A DNA stretch of 64,000 nt, from NCBI RefSeq assembly GCF_019056395.1, contig NZ_CP077639.1, forward strand, positions 1,800,001 to 1,864,000, given 5' to 3'. The stretch is from Terribacillus sp. DMT04 (GTDB lineage: Bacteria; Bacillota; Bacilli; Bacillales; Amphibacillaceae). Shown here one piece after another: positions 45,027-53,843 of the stretch. Position 1 is the stretch's first letter; each line of letters starts with the position of its first letter. The translations under genes and the position numbers were made by a program. The notes under the pieces were generated by a model, which made no database searches, had not been told where the DNA came from, and was given only the letters and a program-made list of their open reading frames with translations.

Positions 45027-45518
45027 TTAAGATGTTCGGTTTACTTGAACTGCAGCAGCTTCTAAATCTTCTTCCTTTTCGGCCGCCTGACAGACACGGC
45101 AAATGCCATGGAAAGTAAGACGGTGATCTTTTACTTTGAATCCCCAGTCGGTTTGGACAATTTTCTCAACGTCCTCCAACAAATCTTCGTCAATCTCTTC
45201 AACAGACCCGCATTCCATACAAACAAGATGATGGTGGAAGTGCGTGGCGCCCTCTTTGCGAAGGTCATAACGGGATACGCCGTCCCCAAAGTTTATTTTA
45301 TCAACGATTTTCAGTTCAGATAGTAGTTCCAGCGTTCGGTAAACAGTAGCCAAGCCGATTTCCGGTGCTTTTTCCTTTACGAGGAGGTAGACGTCTTCAG
45401 CGCTTAAATGATCCTCTTCTCGCTCTAGCAGCACACGTACCGTTGCTTCCCGCTGCGGTGTCAGCTTGTAGCTCTGCGCATGTAATTGCTTTTTAATGCG
45501 TTCAATGCGGTGTTCCAA
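45027..45518 (-). CDS. fur: Ferric uptake regulator Fur
   Basis: This metal-dependent repressor controls iron acquisition genes. The 163-residue protein has the winged helix (SYKLTPQREATVRVLLE, ATVYRTLELLSEL) and the metal sites THFHHHLVCMECGSVEEID. A second zinc cysteine pair is present (CRVC). The start is TTG at 45518, set by GAGGGAGGAATT upstream. Position next to yqzK and xerD supports Fur rather than PerR or Zur. A perfect PerR box lies just upstream of its promoter. Confidence 0.93.
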   Translation of the reverse strand: MEHRIERIKKQLHAQSYKLTPQREATVRVLLEREEDHLSAEDVYLLVKEKAPEIGLATVYRTLELLSELKIVDKINFGDGVSRYDLRKEGATHFHHHLVCMECGSVEEIDEDLLEDVEKIVQTDWGFKVKDHRLTFHGICRVCQAAEKEEDLEAAAVQVNRTS

Positions 45519-45547
45519 GTGAATTCCTCCCTCGTAATCCCACACTT

Positions 45548-45577
45548 ATTATATACCGACAGCAAAAAAAGTGTCAA
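45548..45577 (-). promoter_or_regulatory. Sigma-A promoter of fur
   Basis: On the minus strand a perfect TTGACA (45572-45577), an 18-base spacer and a perfect TATAAT (45548-45553). It is the strongest vegetative promoter I see in the window, and it directly abuts the PerR-box palindrome. Confidence 0.85.
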
Positions 45578-45578
45578 A

Positions 45579-45593
45579 TTATAATTATTATAA
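45579..45593. promoter_or_regulatory. PerR box upstream of fur
   Basis: TTATAATTATTATAA is a perfect 7-1-7 palindrome and matches the PerR consensus TTATAATnATTATAA at every position. It differs from the Fur consensus TGATAATnATTATCA at two. It ends one base before the -35 of fur. B. subtilis fur is known to be PerR-regulated. A second, degenerate AT-rich repeat lies at about 45598-45612. Confidence 0.85.
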
Positions 45594-45625
45594 ATAGTTA
45601 ATTATAATAATTCTTAACAACCGAC

Positions 45626-46261
45626 TCATAATAATTCGTTTACAAGCAAGGAAAGGAGTGGATTTGACAGAAAAGTCTCCAGCATAGAAGCAGCAAAGGA
45701 ACTGCCTAACAAAATGAGAAAAATGACGCTGTATTGAATAAAATAGCGTCTCAATGATAATGGAGACCGTTTAGCTATCAACTTGCGCAGCAGCGTCACC
45801 GAAAACAGCATAGCGCTTGTACCCGCAATCAAGTAAAGCGGAATAACGATCAGATTTTGCGGCGCTACTGCGGCTGCTGCAAGCATCAGCCCTTTCCAGC
45901 CAAGCTGATTGACTAGAAAACCTACACTAAAGCCCATCATCAGACCTTTACTAAACAACAGCATCCATATAATTGGAATACCAATAATAGAGAGACCTAG
46001 CACATATAAAAACAGCAAAAATTTAATATGTGATAAAAAGCTGGATTGCAAGATCTCCTGCTTGCTCATCGTTTGACCTTGCTGCAGCTGTGAAAAGAAA
46101 CGTTCCAAATAATAAAACAGATCTTCTTTTTGCGTAAAATTCATACTGTTAACCACAATCGCTCCGAAAACAATTCCGATAAGAAATAAAACAAGCATAA
46201 ACAAGTAACTTGTCGCATGCTGTCTGACGTGCGACAAGAGAATAAATTCCCGCTGCTTCAT
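45626..46261 (-). CDS. spoIIM: Stage II sporulation protein M
   Basis: This membrane protein of the mother-cell DMP complex (SpoIID-SpoIIM-SpoIIP) drives septal peptidoglycan remodelling in engulfment. The 211-residue protein has five membrane segments. The conserved MGFSVGFLVNQLGWKGLMLAAAAVAPQNLIVIP block lies near the middle. The TATGGAGGAAG region provides its ribosome site. A CATAGATT element upstream resembles a sigma-E -10, but no matching -35 is evident. Confidence 0.92.
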   Translation of the reverse strand: MKQREFILLSHVRQHATSYLFMLVLFLIGIVFGAIVVNSMNFTQKEDLFYYLERFFSQLQQGQTMSKQEILQSSFLSHIKFLLFLYVLGLSIIGIPIIWMLLFSKGLMMGFSVGFLVNQLGWKGLMLAAAAVAPQNLIVIPLYLIAGTSAMLFSVTLLRKLIAKRSPLSLRRYFIQYSVIFLILLGSSFAASMLETFLSNPLLSLLVNELL

Positions 46262-46328
46262 TTATATCTTCCTCCATAATCTAGTCTAGTTACTAGAATC
46301 TATGAAGAAAGCTTGTCTGCTAGAACCA

Positions 46329-46877
46329 TTAGTTAGTTGCGTGTTTCAAACGAAGATACAGCAGTGCATACATCGTTTTTGCATCATGAATGCGCTCTTC
46401 CTCTACTAATGCCTCTGCTTCCTCAAGGGTCAGCTCCATGAGCTCAACGAATTCATCTTCATCTCCTGCAACGGTCTCTGTCAAAAGCTCAAGCTCATCT
46501 GCTTCATATACATGAAGCAATTCGTCTGCAAATCCTGGTGAGGTATAAAACGACCCTAGCTTATTCAGCTGCTTCGCTGTATAGCCTGTCTCTTCTTCCA
46601 GTTCTCTTACTGCGGTCACTTCCGGTGCTTCTCCCGGTTCAAGCTTACCAGCAGGAATTTCGATAATTGATTTTTCTAATGCTTTTCGGTACTGCTCGAC
46701 AAAGATGATTTTGCCTTCTTTTGTGATGGGTATAACCGCGACAGCGCCTGGATGTTTAATCAATTCGCGCTTTGAAGTATTGCCATCCGGCAGCTCCACT
46801 GTGTCAACACGCAAGGAAATTACTTTTCCATCATACACAGGTTTTGATTCTATTGTTTTTTCTTCAAATTTCTTCAT
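46329..46877 (-). CDS. nudF: ADP-ribose pyrophosphatase (Nudix)
   Basis: This enzyme hydrolyses ADP-ribose to AMP and ribose-5-phosphate. The 182-residue protein contains a full Nudix box (GX5EX7REXXEEXGX: GKLEPGEAPEVTAVRELEEE, then TGY) near residue 90, and IFVEQYRKALEKSIIEIPAG ahead of it. The start at 46877 follows AAGGAG; a longer frame to 46934 is not supported. It is divergent from the aldo/keto reductase gene. Confidence 0.94.
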   Translation of the reverse strand: MKKFEEKTIESKPVYDGKVISLRVDTVELPDGNTSKRELIKHPGAVAVIPITKEGKIIFVEQYRKALEKSIIEIPAGKLEPGEAPEVTAVRELEEETGYTAKQLNKLGSFYTSPGFADELLHVYEADELELLTETVAGDEDEFVELMELTLEEAEALVEEERIHDAKTMYALLYLRLKHATN

Positions 46878-47029
46878 TATGTACACTCCTTCATTTCGTT
46901 TCTCTAGCTTAACACAGCTAAATAGATGCAACATGTCATTTCGCTTCCTTCATTCGAACACATAAGTTGTCCGCCAGCTCCTTTCCCTTTACACTGAAAC
47001 TGCAGGATAAAAAAAGAAGGTGGGATAAT

Positions 47030-47950
47030 ATGCGCAAAAGACGTGTTGGTACTTCTGATCTTCACGTTTCTGAGATTTCTTTTGGAACGATGAGCATTGG
47101 CACAGATGAACAGCAAGCTATTAAACTGCTTCATGAAGCACAGGATCTGGGAATTAACTATTTTGATACGGCTGATTTGTACGACCAAGGCCGGAATGAA
47201 GAGATAGTCGGAAAAGCTTTCAAAGGACGTCGGGACAACATCATTTTAGCGAGTAAAGTCGGCAACCGCATGAATCCAGACGGAAACGGCTGGCATTGGG
47301 ATGCCAGCAAAGACTATATTATTTCGCAAATAAAAACAAGCCTGCAGCGGCTGCAGACAGATTATCTTGATCTCTACCAGCTGCACGGCGGTACAATGGA
47401 AGATAATATTGACGAAACGATTGATGCATTTGAAACATTAAAAAAAGAAGGACTGATCCGTTATTACGGTATCTCTTCTATCCGCCCGAATGTCATCCGT
47501 GAGTATGTGAAACGGTCAACTATTGTGAGCGTCATGATGCAGTACAGTTTATTAGACCGCAGACCAGAAGAACAAACATTGAATTTGCTTGCCGAAAACC
47601 AAATTAGCGTTTTTGCACGCGGAAGTGTGGCAAAAGGCATGCTAAGTGACAAGACAACTGAAAAAGTGAAGCAAAAAGGCAGTGACGGTCATTTAACTTA
47701 CACTTATGAAGAATTGCTGGCGATAAGTGAAAAACTGCAGCTGCTTGCGAAAAACGAACAAACATCTGTCACAGATGTAGCTGTTCGCTATATCTTACAA
47801 CATCCAGCTTTAGCAAGTGCAGTAATGGGCGCTAGCTCCTTGGAGCAAGTGAAACAAAACGCCGCTTTATCAACTGAACGGCTGCCAGATGACTTATATG
47901 CACAGCTGCAGCAAATCACCAAGCCACTAACCTATGCCAATCATCGATAA
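47030..47950 (+). CDS. yqkF: Aldo/keto reductase (YqkF type)
   Basis: This is an NADPH-dependent oxidoreductase of unknown substrate. The 306-residue protein is a TIM barrel with the AKR signatures GINYFDTADLYDQG (Asp and Tyr of the catalytic tetrad), ILASKVG (Lys) and LYQLHGG (His). The C-terminal cofactor region is ASAVMGASSLEQVKQN. The start at 47030 follows AGAAGGTGG; the frame upstream to 46967 is not used. It is monocistronic and ends at a terminator that reaches into the convergent yqkB. Confidence 0.9.
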   Translation: MRKRRVGTSDLHVSEISFGTMSIGTDEQQAIKLLHEAQDLGINYFDTADLYDQGRNEEIVGKAFKGRRDNIILASKVGNRMNPDGNGWHWDASKDYIISQIKTSLQRLQTDYLDLYQLHGGTMEDNIDETIDAFETLKKEGLIRYYGISSIRPNVIREYVKRSTIVSVMMQYSLLDRRPEEQTLNLLAENQISVFARGSVAKGMLSDKTTEKVKQKGSDGHLTYTYEELLAISEKLQLLAKNEQTSVTDVAVRYILQHPALASAVMGASSLEQVKQNAALSTERLPDDLYAQLQQITKPLTYANHR

Positions 47951-47958
47951 TGTAAATC

Positions 47959-48002
47959 GGGAACTTAGCATTCATCTCCCCTGCTAGGTTCCGTTTTTTT
48001 CT
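47959..48002 (+). terminator. Terminator of yqkF, embedded in the 3' end of yqkB
   Basis: An 11-bp stem GGAACTTAGCA/TGCTAGGTTCC is followed by GTTTTTTTC on the plus strand. The stem also encodes the last residues and the stop of the convergent yqkB. Confidence 0.85.
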
Positions 48003-48333
48003 CACGAAAATCTGTTTGTGTCAAATGCGTTTGCGGAATCAAGGCATTCAAATAGCCTTCTTTGCTGGATAAACGAAAAACATTATTGCTAAAGTCCAGC
48101 TTCACCTCATCTGCAAAAAACACTTCCTGATGTGCATCAATGATAGCAGGAATAGCATCGCTTTCTATCTCTACATCCTTCGCACGCGGTTCTTCCGCCA
48201 ATCGAACCGTCGGTATGCCATTCACTTTGCAGCCGATTCCTTCTGTATCGTAATATAAGACCAGATAATGATGCTTCTCATCCTGCAGTGTTTTAATCTT
48301 TTCTAATGCTGTTTCGGTAACAGTTAATTTCAT
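47965..48333 (-). CDS. yqkB: HesB/IscA-like family protein YqkB
   Basis: This small protein of the iron-sulfur biosynthesis (HesB-like) superfamily has 122 residues. It opens MKLTVTETALEKIKTL and has a beta-rich core. The three conserved cysteines of true A-type carriers are not in place; only CK near residue 37 and a terminal Cys exist. A standard Fe-S scaffold role is therefore doubtful. The ATG at 48333 follows GGAGGAAT. The last codons double as the yqkF terminator. Confidence 0.82.
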   Translation of the reverse strand: MKLTVTETALEKIKTLQDEKHHYLVLYYDTEGIGCKVNGIPTVRLAEEPRAKDVEIESDAIPAIIDAHQEVFFADEVKLDFSNNVFRLSSKEGYLNALIPQTHLTQTDFREKKTEPSRGDEC

Positions 48334-48347
48334 CACATATTCCTCCT

Positions 48348-49136
48348 TTATTTCTTGCTAAGCTGACTGCCGAGCAGCTTCTCCATGAATCCCGGGAAGA
48401 GCTGAAATAGTTTACTGCCACTGCCCATCCAAGCTGGCAGATTTATTTCACGCTTTGACTTGCCGATGCTGGCCACCACTTTCCGTGCAACTTTCTCAGG
48501 CGCCAGCATATAACGGGAACTTGCTTCACGATAGCGTCCGCTCGGATCAGCTGTATCAAAAAAGTTTGTGTCCATTGGACCTAAGTTAACAGCTGTTACA
48601 TAGATGCCATAAGGCTTCAGCTCCTGGCGCAATCCGTTGCTAAATCCTATAACTGCATGTTTACTAGCGGCGTATACAGCGGCTTTTGGCGTTGCCACCT
48701 TCCCAGCCATCGAACCAATCATCAGTATATGTCCGCTCTGCTGCTTTAACATGCTTGGCAGGACAGCCGCTGTGGCTTCCATGCTAGCAAGTGCATTAAC
48801 ACGCATCGTTGTGTCCAGCTGATCAGGTTCTGTTTCGGTAAAATAACGAAAATAACCAATGCCGGCATTGTTGATCAGCACATCAATCTGCTGCTCTTGC
48901 TGCAGCATTTCTTCCAGCACGGCACGCCACTCTGCTGCAGCATTTAAATCTGCGCGGTAGACAGAAACATCCGCGTTAAAGCGCTCCGCTAATTCTGCAG
49001 CAAGCTGCTGCAGTTTATCCAATGACCGAGCGACCAGCAGCAACTTGTGCCCAGCTGCAGCTGCTTCTATCGCAAGCGCCCTGCCGAGACCACTGGATGC
49101 ACCGGTAATTAAGACATTCTTTTTTGCCAATTTCAT
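48348..49136 (-). CDS. yqjQ: Short-chain dehydrogenase/reductase (YqjQ type)
   Basis: This is an NAD(P)-dependent oxidoreductase of unknown substrate. The 262-residue protein has the cofactor loop TGASSGLGRALA near residue 11, NNAGIGY near 90, the catalytic Ser in LMIGSMAG and Tyr/Lys in YAASKHAV near 155. A C-terminal hydrophobic stretch (LFQLFPGFMEKLLG) may aid membrane contact. It lies 15 bases upstream of yqkB and could be co-transcribed with it. Confidence 0.88.
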   Translation of the reverse strand: MKLAKKNVLITGASSGLGRALAIEAAAAGHKLLLVARSLDKLQQLAAELAERFNADVSVYRADLNAAAEWRAVLEEMLQQEQQIDVLINNAGIGYFRYFTETEPDQLDTTMRVNALASMEATAAVLPSMLKQQSGHILMIGSMAGKVATPKAAVYAASKHAVIGFSNGLRQELKPYGIYVTAVNLGPMDTNFFDTADPSGRYREASSRYMLAPEKVARKVVASIGKSKREINLPAWMGSGSKLFQLFPGFMEKLLGSQLSKK

Positions 49137-49175
49137 GTGACGTACCTCTTTCTGTTTACCCCATTAATTCCCTGG

Positions 49176-50795
49176 TTATGTACGAAATGCGTACTGGATT
49201 GCCTGTTCCATCAAATCAGGGAGTTTGCCAAAACTATAGGTTATTTCCAGACGCTCTGTCCATTGATGTGCATCTTTGCCATACGGACCTAAATGCAAAA
49301 CCGGCATTTGCAGCCCTTCCATCAAATCAGCTGGAAGTGTAAACCCTTTCTTCTGCAGCGGCATATTAGATATCAAGTCTTGAATAGCGGTCGGTGATGT
49401 TGGTTTGCCGATAAAACTCGAATCAGACAACCCCGGGAAAAACTGGACTTCCGTCAAATCTGCAGCAAAATGCCTTTTAGCTTCTGTTTGAATCTCCTTC
49501 ACTAGCTTCTGTACGTATGGATCTTTTTTAGAAGAAACCGCAGGATAAAACGGCGGACTGTAAAAAAGCACGATAACAGGTGCCAGTTCATGGCACATAC
49601 TCACTAATTCCTTCACAAGCTTTGTCGAGAAGTCTCTGTCTCCTTCCTTTCTTTTCGTTACCAGCCAGTTTTGTCTTCTTTCCACTTCTGCTCTGCCAAA
49701 CCGTTTGACGGCATAGTCATAGAGTTCTTCATACAGAATCGTTTTTACTTGGAAGCCAATTGGCTGAAATGCATGAGACTTTGCAGCTGACGCCTTTGCT
49801 TTTTCTTGGTAATGTGCTTCTATCCTGCTGGCTGCCTGATTCATAGCGACTTTCAATTTATTATTGATTGTTTGTATAGATTGCTCCAAGAACAAAACAT
49901 TGTACATCGCTACTGCGGAGACAGGTGTTTGAACAGAATACGCTTCTTTTAAATCACGAAGCATCAAACTGACTGGCGGAGGTGTCACCTCACCATCTAC
50001 TTCTTCAATGAATGCTTCCTGCAGCTCAAGTTCCTGCGACAAATAGCTGATCATCAAATTGGCGTTAAGCCCGCCAAACGGTTCTCCTACATGCGTTTCT
50101 TTTCCATAGCAGAAAAATCCAGGAAGTACTTTACCAATGGAACCCGTATACATATAGTTGCCGGTATCCCCAGGGTACTTACTGAAAACAGGCTCTCCGT
50201 TCAAGCATAGCTTATAATGCAGCCCTTCTTTGTCCTGCAGCTGCTGCAGCACTTCTAAAGCAGACAGCATACCCGCTGAATTTACTTCCTCATCCGGAAC
50301 TGACAATAACAGAATATTACCGTCAAAGACTCCATCCATGGCCCGTTCCAGCATCGATAGATGAACAGCTAAGCCCGCTTTCATATCCATCGTTCCGCGA
50401 CCAAACAGCCATTCGCCATGCTGTATTTCCGTTTTAATCGCTTGCGGCAGCTCAACACCCCCGTTTCGGTAAGCTGCTGTCAAATCGCTTACCTTGCAGG
50501 CCAAATGCTGAAACGTGCCGAAATCCTCTGTTCCTACTACATCAAAATGGCTGAGAAGGATAATGGTGTCTTTTTTATCAGCTTTTTTAACCAATGCAGT
50601 AAGCAGCTGTCTGCCATCTTGTAAAGGATGCAGCGCTACATCATCAAGGTGCTGCTGAAAGTATGGCTTTTGTTCTAATAAACTGTACACATGTTCTGGG
50701 AAACGTATTTCCTCGGCCGAACCTGTAATGCTCTCAATTTCCACCAGTTCTGCCAGTAATGCGACCAATTCTTCAACCGTTTGCCACTGTTTCAT
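49176..50795 (-). CDS. yqjN: RocB-type M20-family peptidase/deacylase (YqjN type)
   Basis: This is a metal-dependent hydrolase of the M20 family. The 539-residue protein keeps the metal-site segments LLSHFDVVG, GRGTMDMKAGLAVHLS and VPDEEVNSAGM, but has a larger insert than ordinary M20 exopeptidases, as in RocB. RocB is linked to arginine use, but its reaction is not established. The ATG at 50795 follows AAGGAG at 8 bases. It lies next to yqjQ, and position suggests B. subtilis YqjN. Confidence 0.85.
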   Translation of the reverse strand: MKQWQTVEELVALLAELVEIESITGSAEEIRFPEHVYSLLEQKPYFQQHLDDVALHPLQDGRQLLTALVKKADKKDTIILLSHFDVVGTEDFGTFQHLACKVSDLTAAYRNGGVELPQAIKTEIQHGEWLFGRGTMDMKAGLAVHLSMLERAMDGVFDGNILLLSVPDEEVNSAGMLSALEVLQQLQDKEGLHYKLCLNGEPVFSKYPGDTGNYMYTGSIGKVLPGFFCYGKETHVGEPFGGLNANLMISYLSQELELQEAFIEEVDGEVTPPPVSLMLRDLKEAYSVQTPVSAVAMYNVLFLEQSIQTINNKLKVAMNQAASRIEAHYQEKAKASAAKSHAFQPIGFQVKTILYEELYDYAVKRFGRAEVERRQNWLVTKRKEGDRDFSTKLVKELVSMCHELAPVIVLFYSPPFYPAVSSKKDPYVQKLVKEIQTEAKRHFAADLTEVQFFPGLSDSSFIGKPTSPTAIQDLISNMPLQKKGFTLPADLMEGLQMPVLHLGPYGKDAHQWTERLEITYSFGKLPDLMEQAIQYAFRT

Positions 50796-50875
50796 TCTCA
50801 GCACTCCTTTTCAAATTGACTTTTGCCGGTTTTTCTCGCACAATTCTACTATACGTATAAGTTCGGGGTGAAAAC

Positions 50876-51613
50876 ATGTCTACTAAAATATTTGCACATC
50901 GCGGTGCAAGTAACTATGCACCGGAAAATACAATGGCTGCTTTTCAAATGGCTGAACGAATGCAGGCGGACGGAATTGAAACCGATGTACAACTGACGAA
51001 GGATCAAGTTCCCGTACTGATTCATGATGAAAGCATTAATCGTACGACGAATAAACGCGGACTGGTCCGCAATTTTACATACGAGCAATTACAACAGGTA
51101 GATGCAGGCAGTTGGTTTCATCGTGATTACGCGGGCGAAAAAATTATCTCGCTTGATTATTTTCTTTCTTGGATCAAACAAACATCACTTCTTTTGAATG
51201 TAGAACTGAAAACTAACAAGTTTCCTTATCCGGGCATTGAGGAAATAGTGATACAGCGACTTCAAGAACATCAGATGACAGACAGGACAACGATATCCAG
51301 CTTTAATCCAGACAGCATTCGCAGAACGGCCGCACTTTGTTCTGCTATTGATACAGGATTTCTAACATCGAAACGGCCGAAGCATCTGTTTTCTCTTATG
51401 GAGGAAATTGGTGCTAAAGCTTTACATCCAAAGTTTCGCTTGCTGAATAAAAAGCTGCTAGATGAATGCCAGCAGCGGAATATCCCAATTCGGGTATACA
51501 CCGTTAATCAGCCGGTGTACATCTTAAAAGCGCTTGAAGCAGCATGCGATACAATCATCAGTGACGTGCCAGACAGAGCGCTGGATTTGCGTAAAAGCTA
51601 TATAACTAGTTAA
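50876..51613 (+). CDS. Glycerophosphodiester phosphodiesterase
   Basis: This enzyme cleaves glycerophosphodiesters to glycerol-3-phosphate and an alcohol. The 245-residue protein has the GDPD core [16 protein letters not shown] (first catalytic His near 9) and [26 protein letters not shown] (metal Glu and second catalytic His). The barrel closes with [14 protein letters not shown] and GCDTIISD-type [10 protein letters not shown]. It has no signal peptide, so it is cytosolic. Ribosome site GGGGTG precedes the ATG. A TTGCCG-N18-TACTAT promoter-like pair lies upstream. Confidence 0.92.
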   Translation: MSTKIFAHRGASNYAPENTMAAFQMAERMQADGIETDVQLTKDQVPVLIHDESINRTTNKRGLVRNFTYEQLQQVDAGSWFHRDYAGEKIISLDYFLSWIKQTSLLLNVELKTNKFPYPGIEEIVIQRLQEHQMTDRTTISSFNPDSIRRTAALCSAIDTGFLTSKRPKHLFSLMEEIGAKALHPKFRLLNKKLLDECQQRNIPIRVYTVNQPVYILKALEAACDTIISDVPDRALDLRKSYITS

Positions 51614-51635
51614 TCAAACTAACGGAGGTCCTACA

Positions 51636-52658
51636 ATGGCTACACCTAAATTATTTCAACCTATTACTTACAGAAATTGTACGTTAAAAAACCGTATTGT
51701 GGTATCGCCAATGTGCATGTATGCCGTGGAAGAAGAAGATGGGAAAGCAACAACTTTCCATGTCTCTCACTATGAAAGCAGAGCAATCGGCCAAGCAGGC
51801 CTTGTATTTGTGGAATCAACAGCTGTTACACCGGAAGGAAGAATCTCCAATAACGACCTTGGTATTTGGTCTGATGAGCATGTGGAGGGTCTTCATACGA
51901 TCAGCAGCCGTATTCAAGCACACGGTGCCAAAAGCGGTATTCAGCTCGGACATGCGGGCAGGAAATCCAGAGCCAGCGATCCCATTGCAGCGCCAAGCAA
52001 CGTGCCATGGGACGGAGAATCAGCTGAACCAACACCATTAACAATAGACAAAATAAAAGAACTAGTCGAGGCATACCGCCAAGCAGCGCTTCGTGCAAAA
52101 GAAGCAGGATTTGATGTAATAGAAATTCATGCCGCGCATGGTTACTTGATCAATCAATTCCTCTCACCGCTTACCAACAAGCGAATTGATATGTACGGAG
52201 GCGCCCGAGAAAACCGCTATCGTTTTCTTCGAGAAGTAATTGATGCTGTAAGGCAAGTTTGGGACGGCCCGTTGTTTGTCCGTATATCGGCAAATGAATA
52301 TGCCGAAGATGGCAATGATATGAATGCTTTCATTTACTATAGCATTGAAATGAAACGACAAGGCGTTGATTTAATTGATTGCAGTACTGGCGGCGTTGTC
52401 GCTCAGGGCCCTGACATTGTTTATCCTGGTTATCAAGTGGTTCATGCTGAACGCATTCGCAAGCATGCGCTTGTCGACACGGCAGCAGTTGGTTTAATCA
52501 CGAACGGTCCATTAGCCGAAGAGATTCTCCAGAATGGACGTGCGGACCTTGTTTTTGTTGCCCGAGCCATGCTGCGGAATCCGTATTGGCCGCTCGAAGC
52601 AGCAGAACAGCTGCATTATAGTTTGGAAGCACCAGCCCCTTATAAGCGAGGCTGGTAA
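51636..52658 (+). CDS. namA: NADPH dehydrogenase NamA (old yellow enzyme, YqjM type)
   Basis: This FMN enzyme reduces activated C=C bonds, nitro compounds and quinones, and is linked to stress and xenobiotic defence. The 340-residue protein has the YqjM-specific Cys in VVSPMCMYA near residue 26, the catalytic pair [11 protein letters not shown] near 164-167 and the FMN phosphate segments at the C-terminus. GGAGG precedes the ATG. It lies 22 bases after the phosphodiesterase and 19 before rnz, forming a plus-strand group of three. Confidence 0.95.
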   Translation: MATPKLFQPITYRNCTLKNRIVVSPMCMYAVEEEDGKATTFHVSHYESRAIGQAGLVFVESTAVTPEGRISNNDLGIWSDEHVEGLHTISSRIQAHGAKSGIQLGHAGRKSRASDPIAAPSNVPWDGESAEPTPLTIDKIKELVEAYRQAALRAKEAGFDVIEIHAAHGYLINQFLSPLTNKRIDMYGGARENRYRFLREVIDAVRQVWDGPLFVRISANEYAEDGNDMNAFIYYSIEMKRQGVDLIDCSTGGVVAQGPDIVYPGYQVVHAERIRKHALVDTAAVGLITNGPLAEEILQNGRADLVFVARAMLRNPYWPLEAAEQLHYSLEAPAPYKRGW

Positions 52659-52677
52659 TAGCAGGAGGCTTTTTAAT

Positions 52678-53601
52678 ATGGAATTACATTTTCTCGGGAC
52701 AGGCGCCGGTCTGCCCTCAAAGGATCGTAATGTAACGAGCATTTGCCTTTCGATGCCGCAAGAAAGGCAAGCTGTATGGATGTTTGACTGCGGAGAAGCT
52801 ACACAGCATCAAATGCTGTATTCCCCGCTGAAAGCCGGTAAAATTGAAAAGATATTCATCACGCATCTTCACGGTGACCATATATACGGATTGCCTGGAC
52901 TATTATCGACACGTTCATTTCAGCAATCTGATTTACAGCTCGAAATTTACGGTCCGCGCGGCATAAAGCAATATATTGAAGTGTCATTAAATATAAGCGG
53001 AAGCAGCACAGCGAACAGCTTGATCATCCACGAAATTGAACCTGGCCGCATTTTTGAAGACGAAGGCTGGACAGTAGAAGCAATTGAGCTGTCACATGGC
53101 ATCCCCTGCTTTGGCTATATCGTCAAAGAAAAAGACACACTCGGAGAACTGCGCGTAGATAAGCTTAGAGAATTGGGTATTACACCAGGTCCAATTTACC
53201 GGGCAATTAAAACCCAAGAAGTAACCGAATTGCCTGATGGACAGCAAATTAGAAGAGAAGATTTTCTCGGACCTGACAAACCTGGCCGCAAGCTGGCAAT
53301 ACTTGGCGACACAACCTATTTACCGGAGTTAAAAGAAGTACTGCAAGATGCCGATGTGCTTGTGCATGAAGCGACTTTCTCGGCAGATGAACCGGAAATG
53401 GCCAAAGCATACGGTCACTCCACTGCCCTGCAAGCCGCTACATTGGCAAAAGAAGCAAATGTGCAGAAACTGATTCTGACCCACATCTCTGCCCGCTACC
53501 ACAAAGAAGAAGCAGAAATCCTAGCAGAACAAGCACAAACGATTTTCCCAGCAACGGAACTTGCCGAGGATATGAGCGTTTTTGAAGTGGTGAAAAAATA
53601 G
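52678..53601 (+). CDS. rnz: Ribonuclease Z
   Basis: This metallo-beta-lactamase endonuclease matures the 3' ends of tRNAs that lack an encoded CCA. The 307-residue protein has the metal motif THLHGDHIYGLPG near residue 61, the exosite region ELPDGQQIRREDFLGP, and later metal residues in LGDTTY, HEATF and HSTALQAA. The start at 52678 follows GCAGGAGG; an upstream frame reaching 52534 overlaps namA and is rejected. Length equals that of B. subtilis RNase Z. Confidence 0.96.
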   Translation: MELHFLGTGAGLPSKDRNVTSICLSMPQERQAVWMFDCGEATQHQMLYSPLKAGKIEKIFITHLHGDHIYGLPGLLSTRSFQQSDLQLEIYGPRGIKQYIEVSLNISGSSTANSLIIHEIEPGRIFEDEGWTVEAIELSHGIPCFGYIVKEKDTLGELRVDKLRELGITPGPIYRAIKTQEVTELPDGQQIRREDFLGPDKPGRKLAILGDTTYLPELKEVLQDADVLVHEATFSADEPEMAKAYGHSTALQAATLAKEANVQKLILTHISARYHKEEAEILAEQAQTIFPATELAEDMSVFEVVKK

Positions 53602-53614
53602 TAGGTAAGCAAAT

Positions 53615-53667
53615 AACCCAAGCTATCGCGAAGTCTTATGGACTAGCATAGTTTGGGTTTTTATTTT
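53615..53667 (+). terminator. Rho-independent terminator after rnz
   Basis: A 12-bp stem AACCCAAGCTAT/ATAGTTTGGGTT with an inner AGTC/GACT helix is followed by TTTATTTT. Confidence 0.88.
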
Positions 53668-53707
53668 ACATTAATTGTAGACAATCGCTGATAATGTTCT
53701 GATATAC

Positions 53708-53821
53708 CTATTCGGTTAAAAGCTTTAAAACCCCCTCTTTAACTACCAAGCCCTTTTTCTTAGCCCTAGCAAACCACTTGTAACAGGAGTTCTGGTTAAA
53801 TTCGGAAAATATTTTGACTAT
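53708..53821 (-). pseudogene. Possible gene remnant (37-codon open 3' end without start)
   Basis: The minus strand has an open stretch ending in TAG at 53708. It encodes a plausible protein tail with segments FNQNSCYKWFARAKKKG and VVKEGVLKLLTE. The upstream frame is closed by TGA, and no start or ribosome site fits. The composition looks like a real basic, helical, possibly DNA-binding C-terminus rather than random sequence. I do not recognise the family. It lies between the rnz terminator and the padR promoter, where it may be left from an older insertion. Confidence 0.3.
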
Positions 53822-53843
53822 TCAGTTGAACTGTATTATCTTT
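53815..53843 (+). promoter_or_regulatory. Candidate promoter of padR
   Basis: TTGACT (53815-53820), 17 bases and TATCTT (53838-53843). It overlaps the first of three AGTTGAACT-type repeats, which suggests autorepression. Confidence 0.5.
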
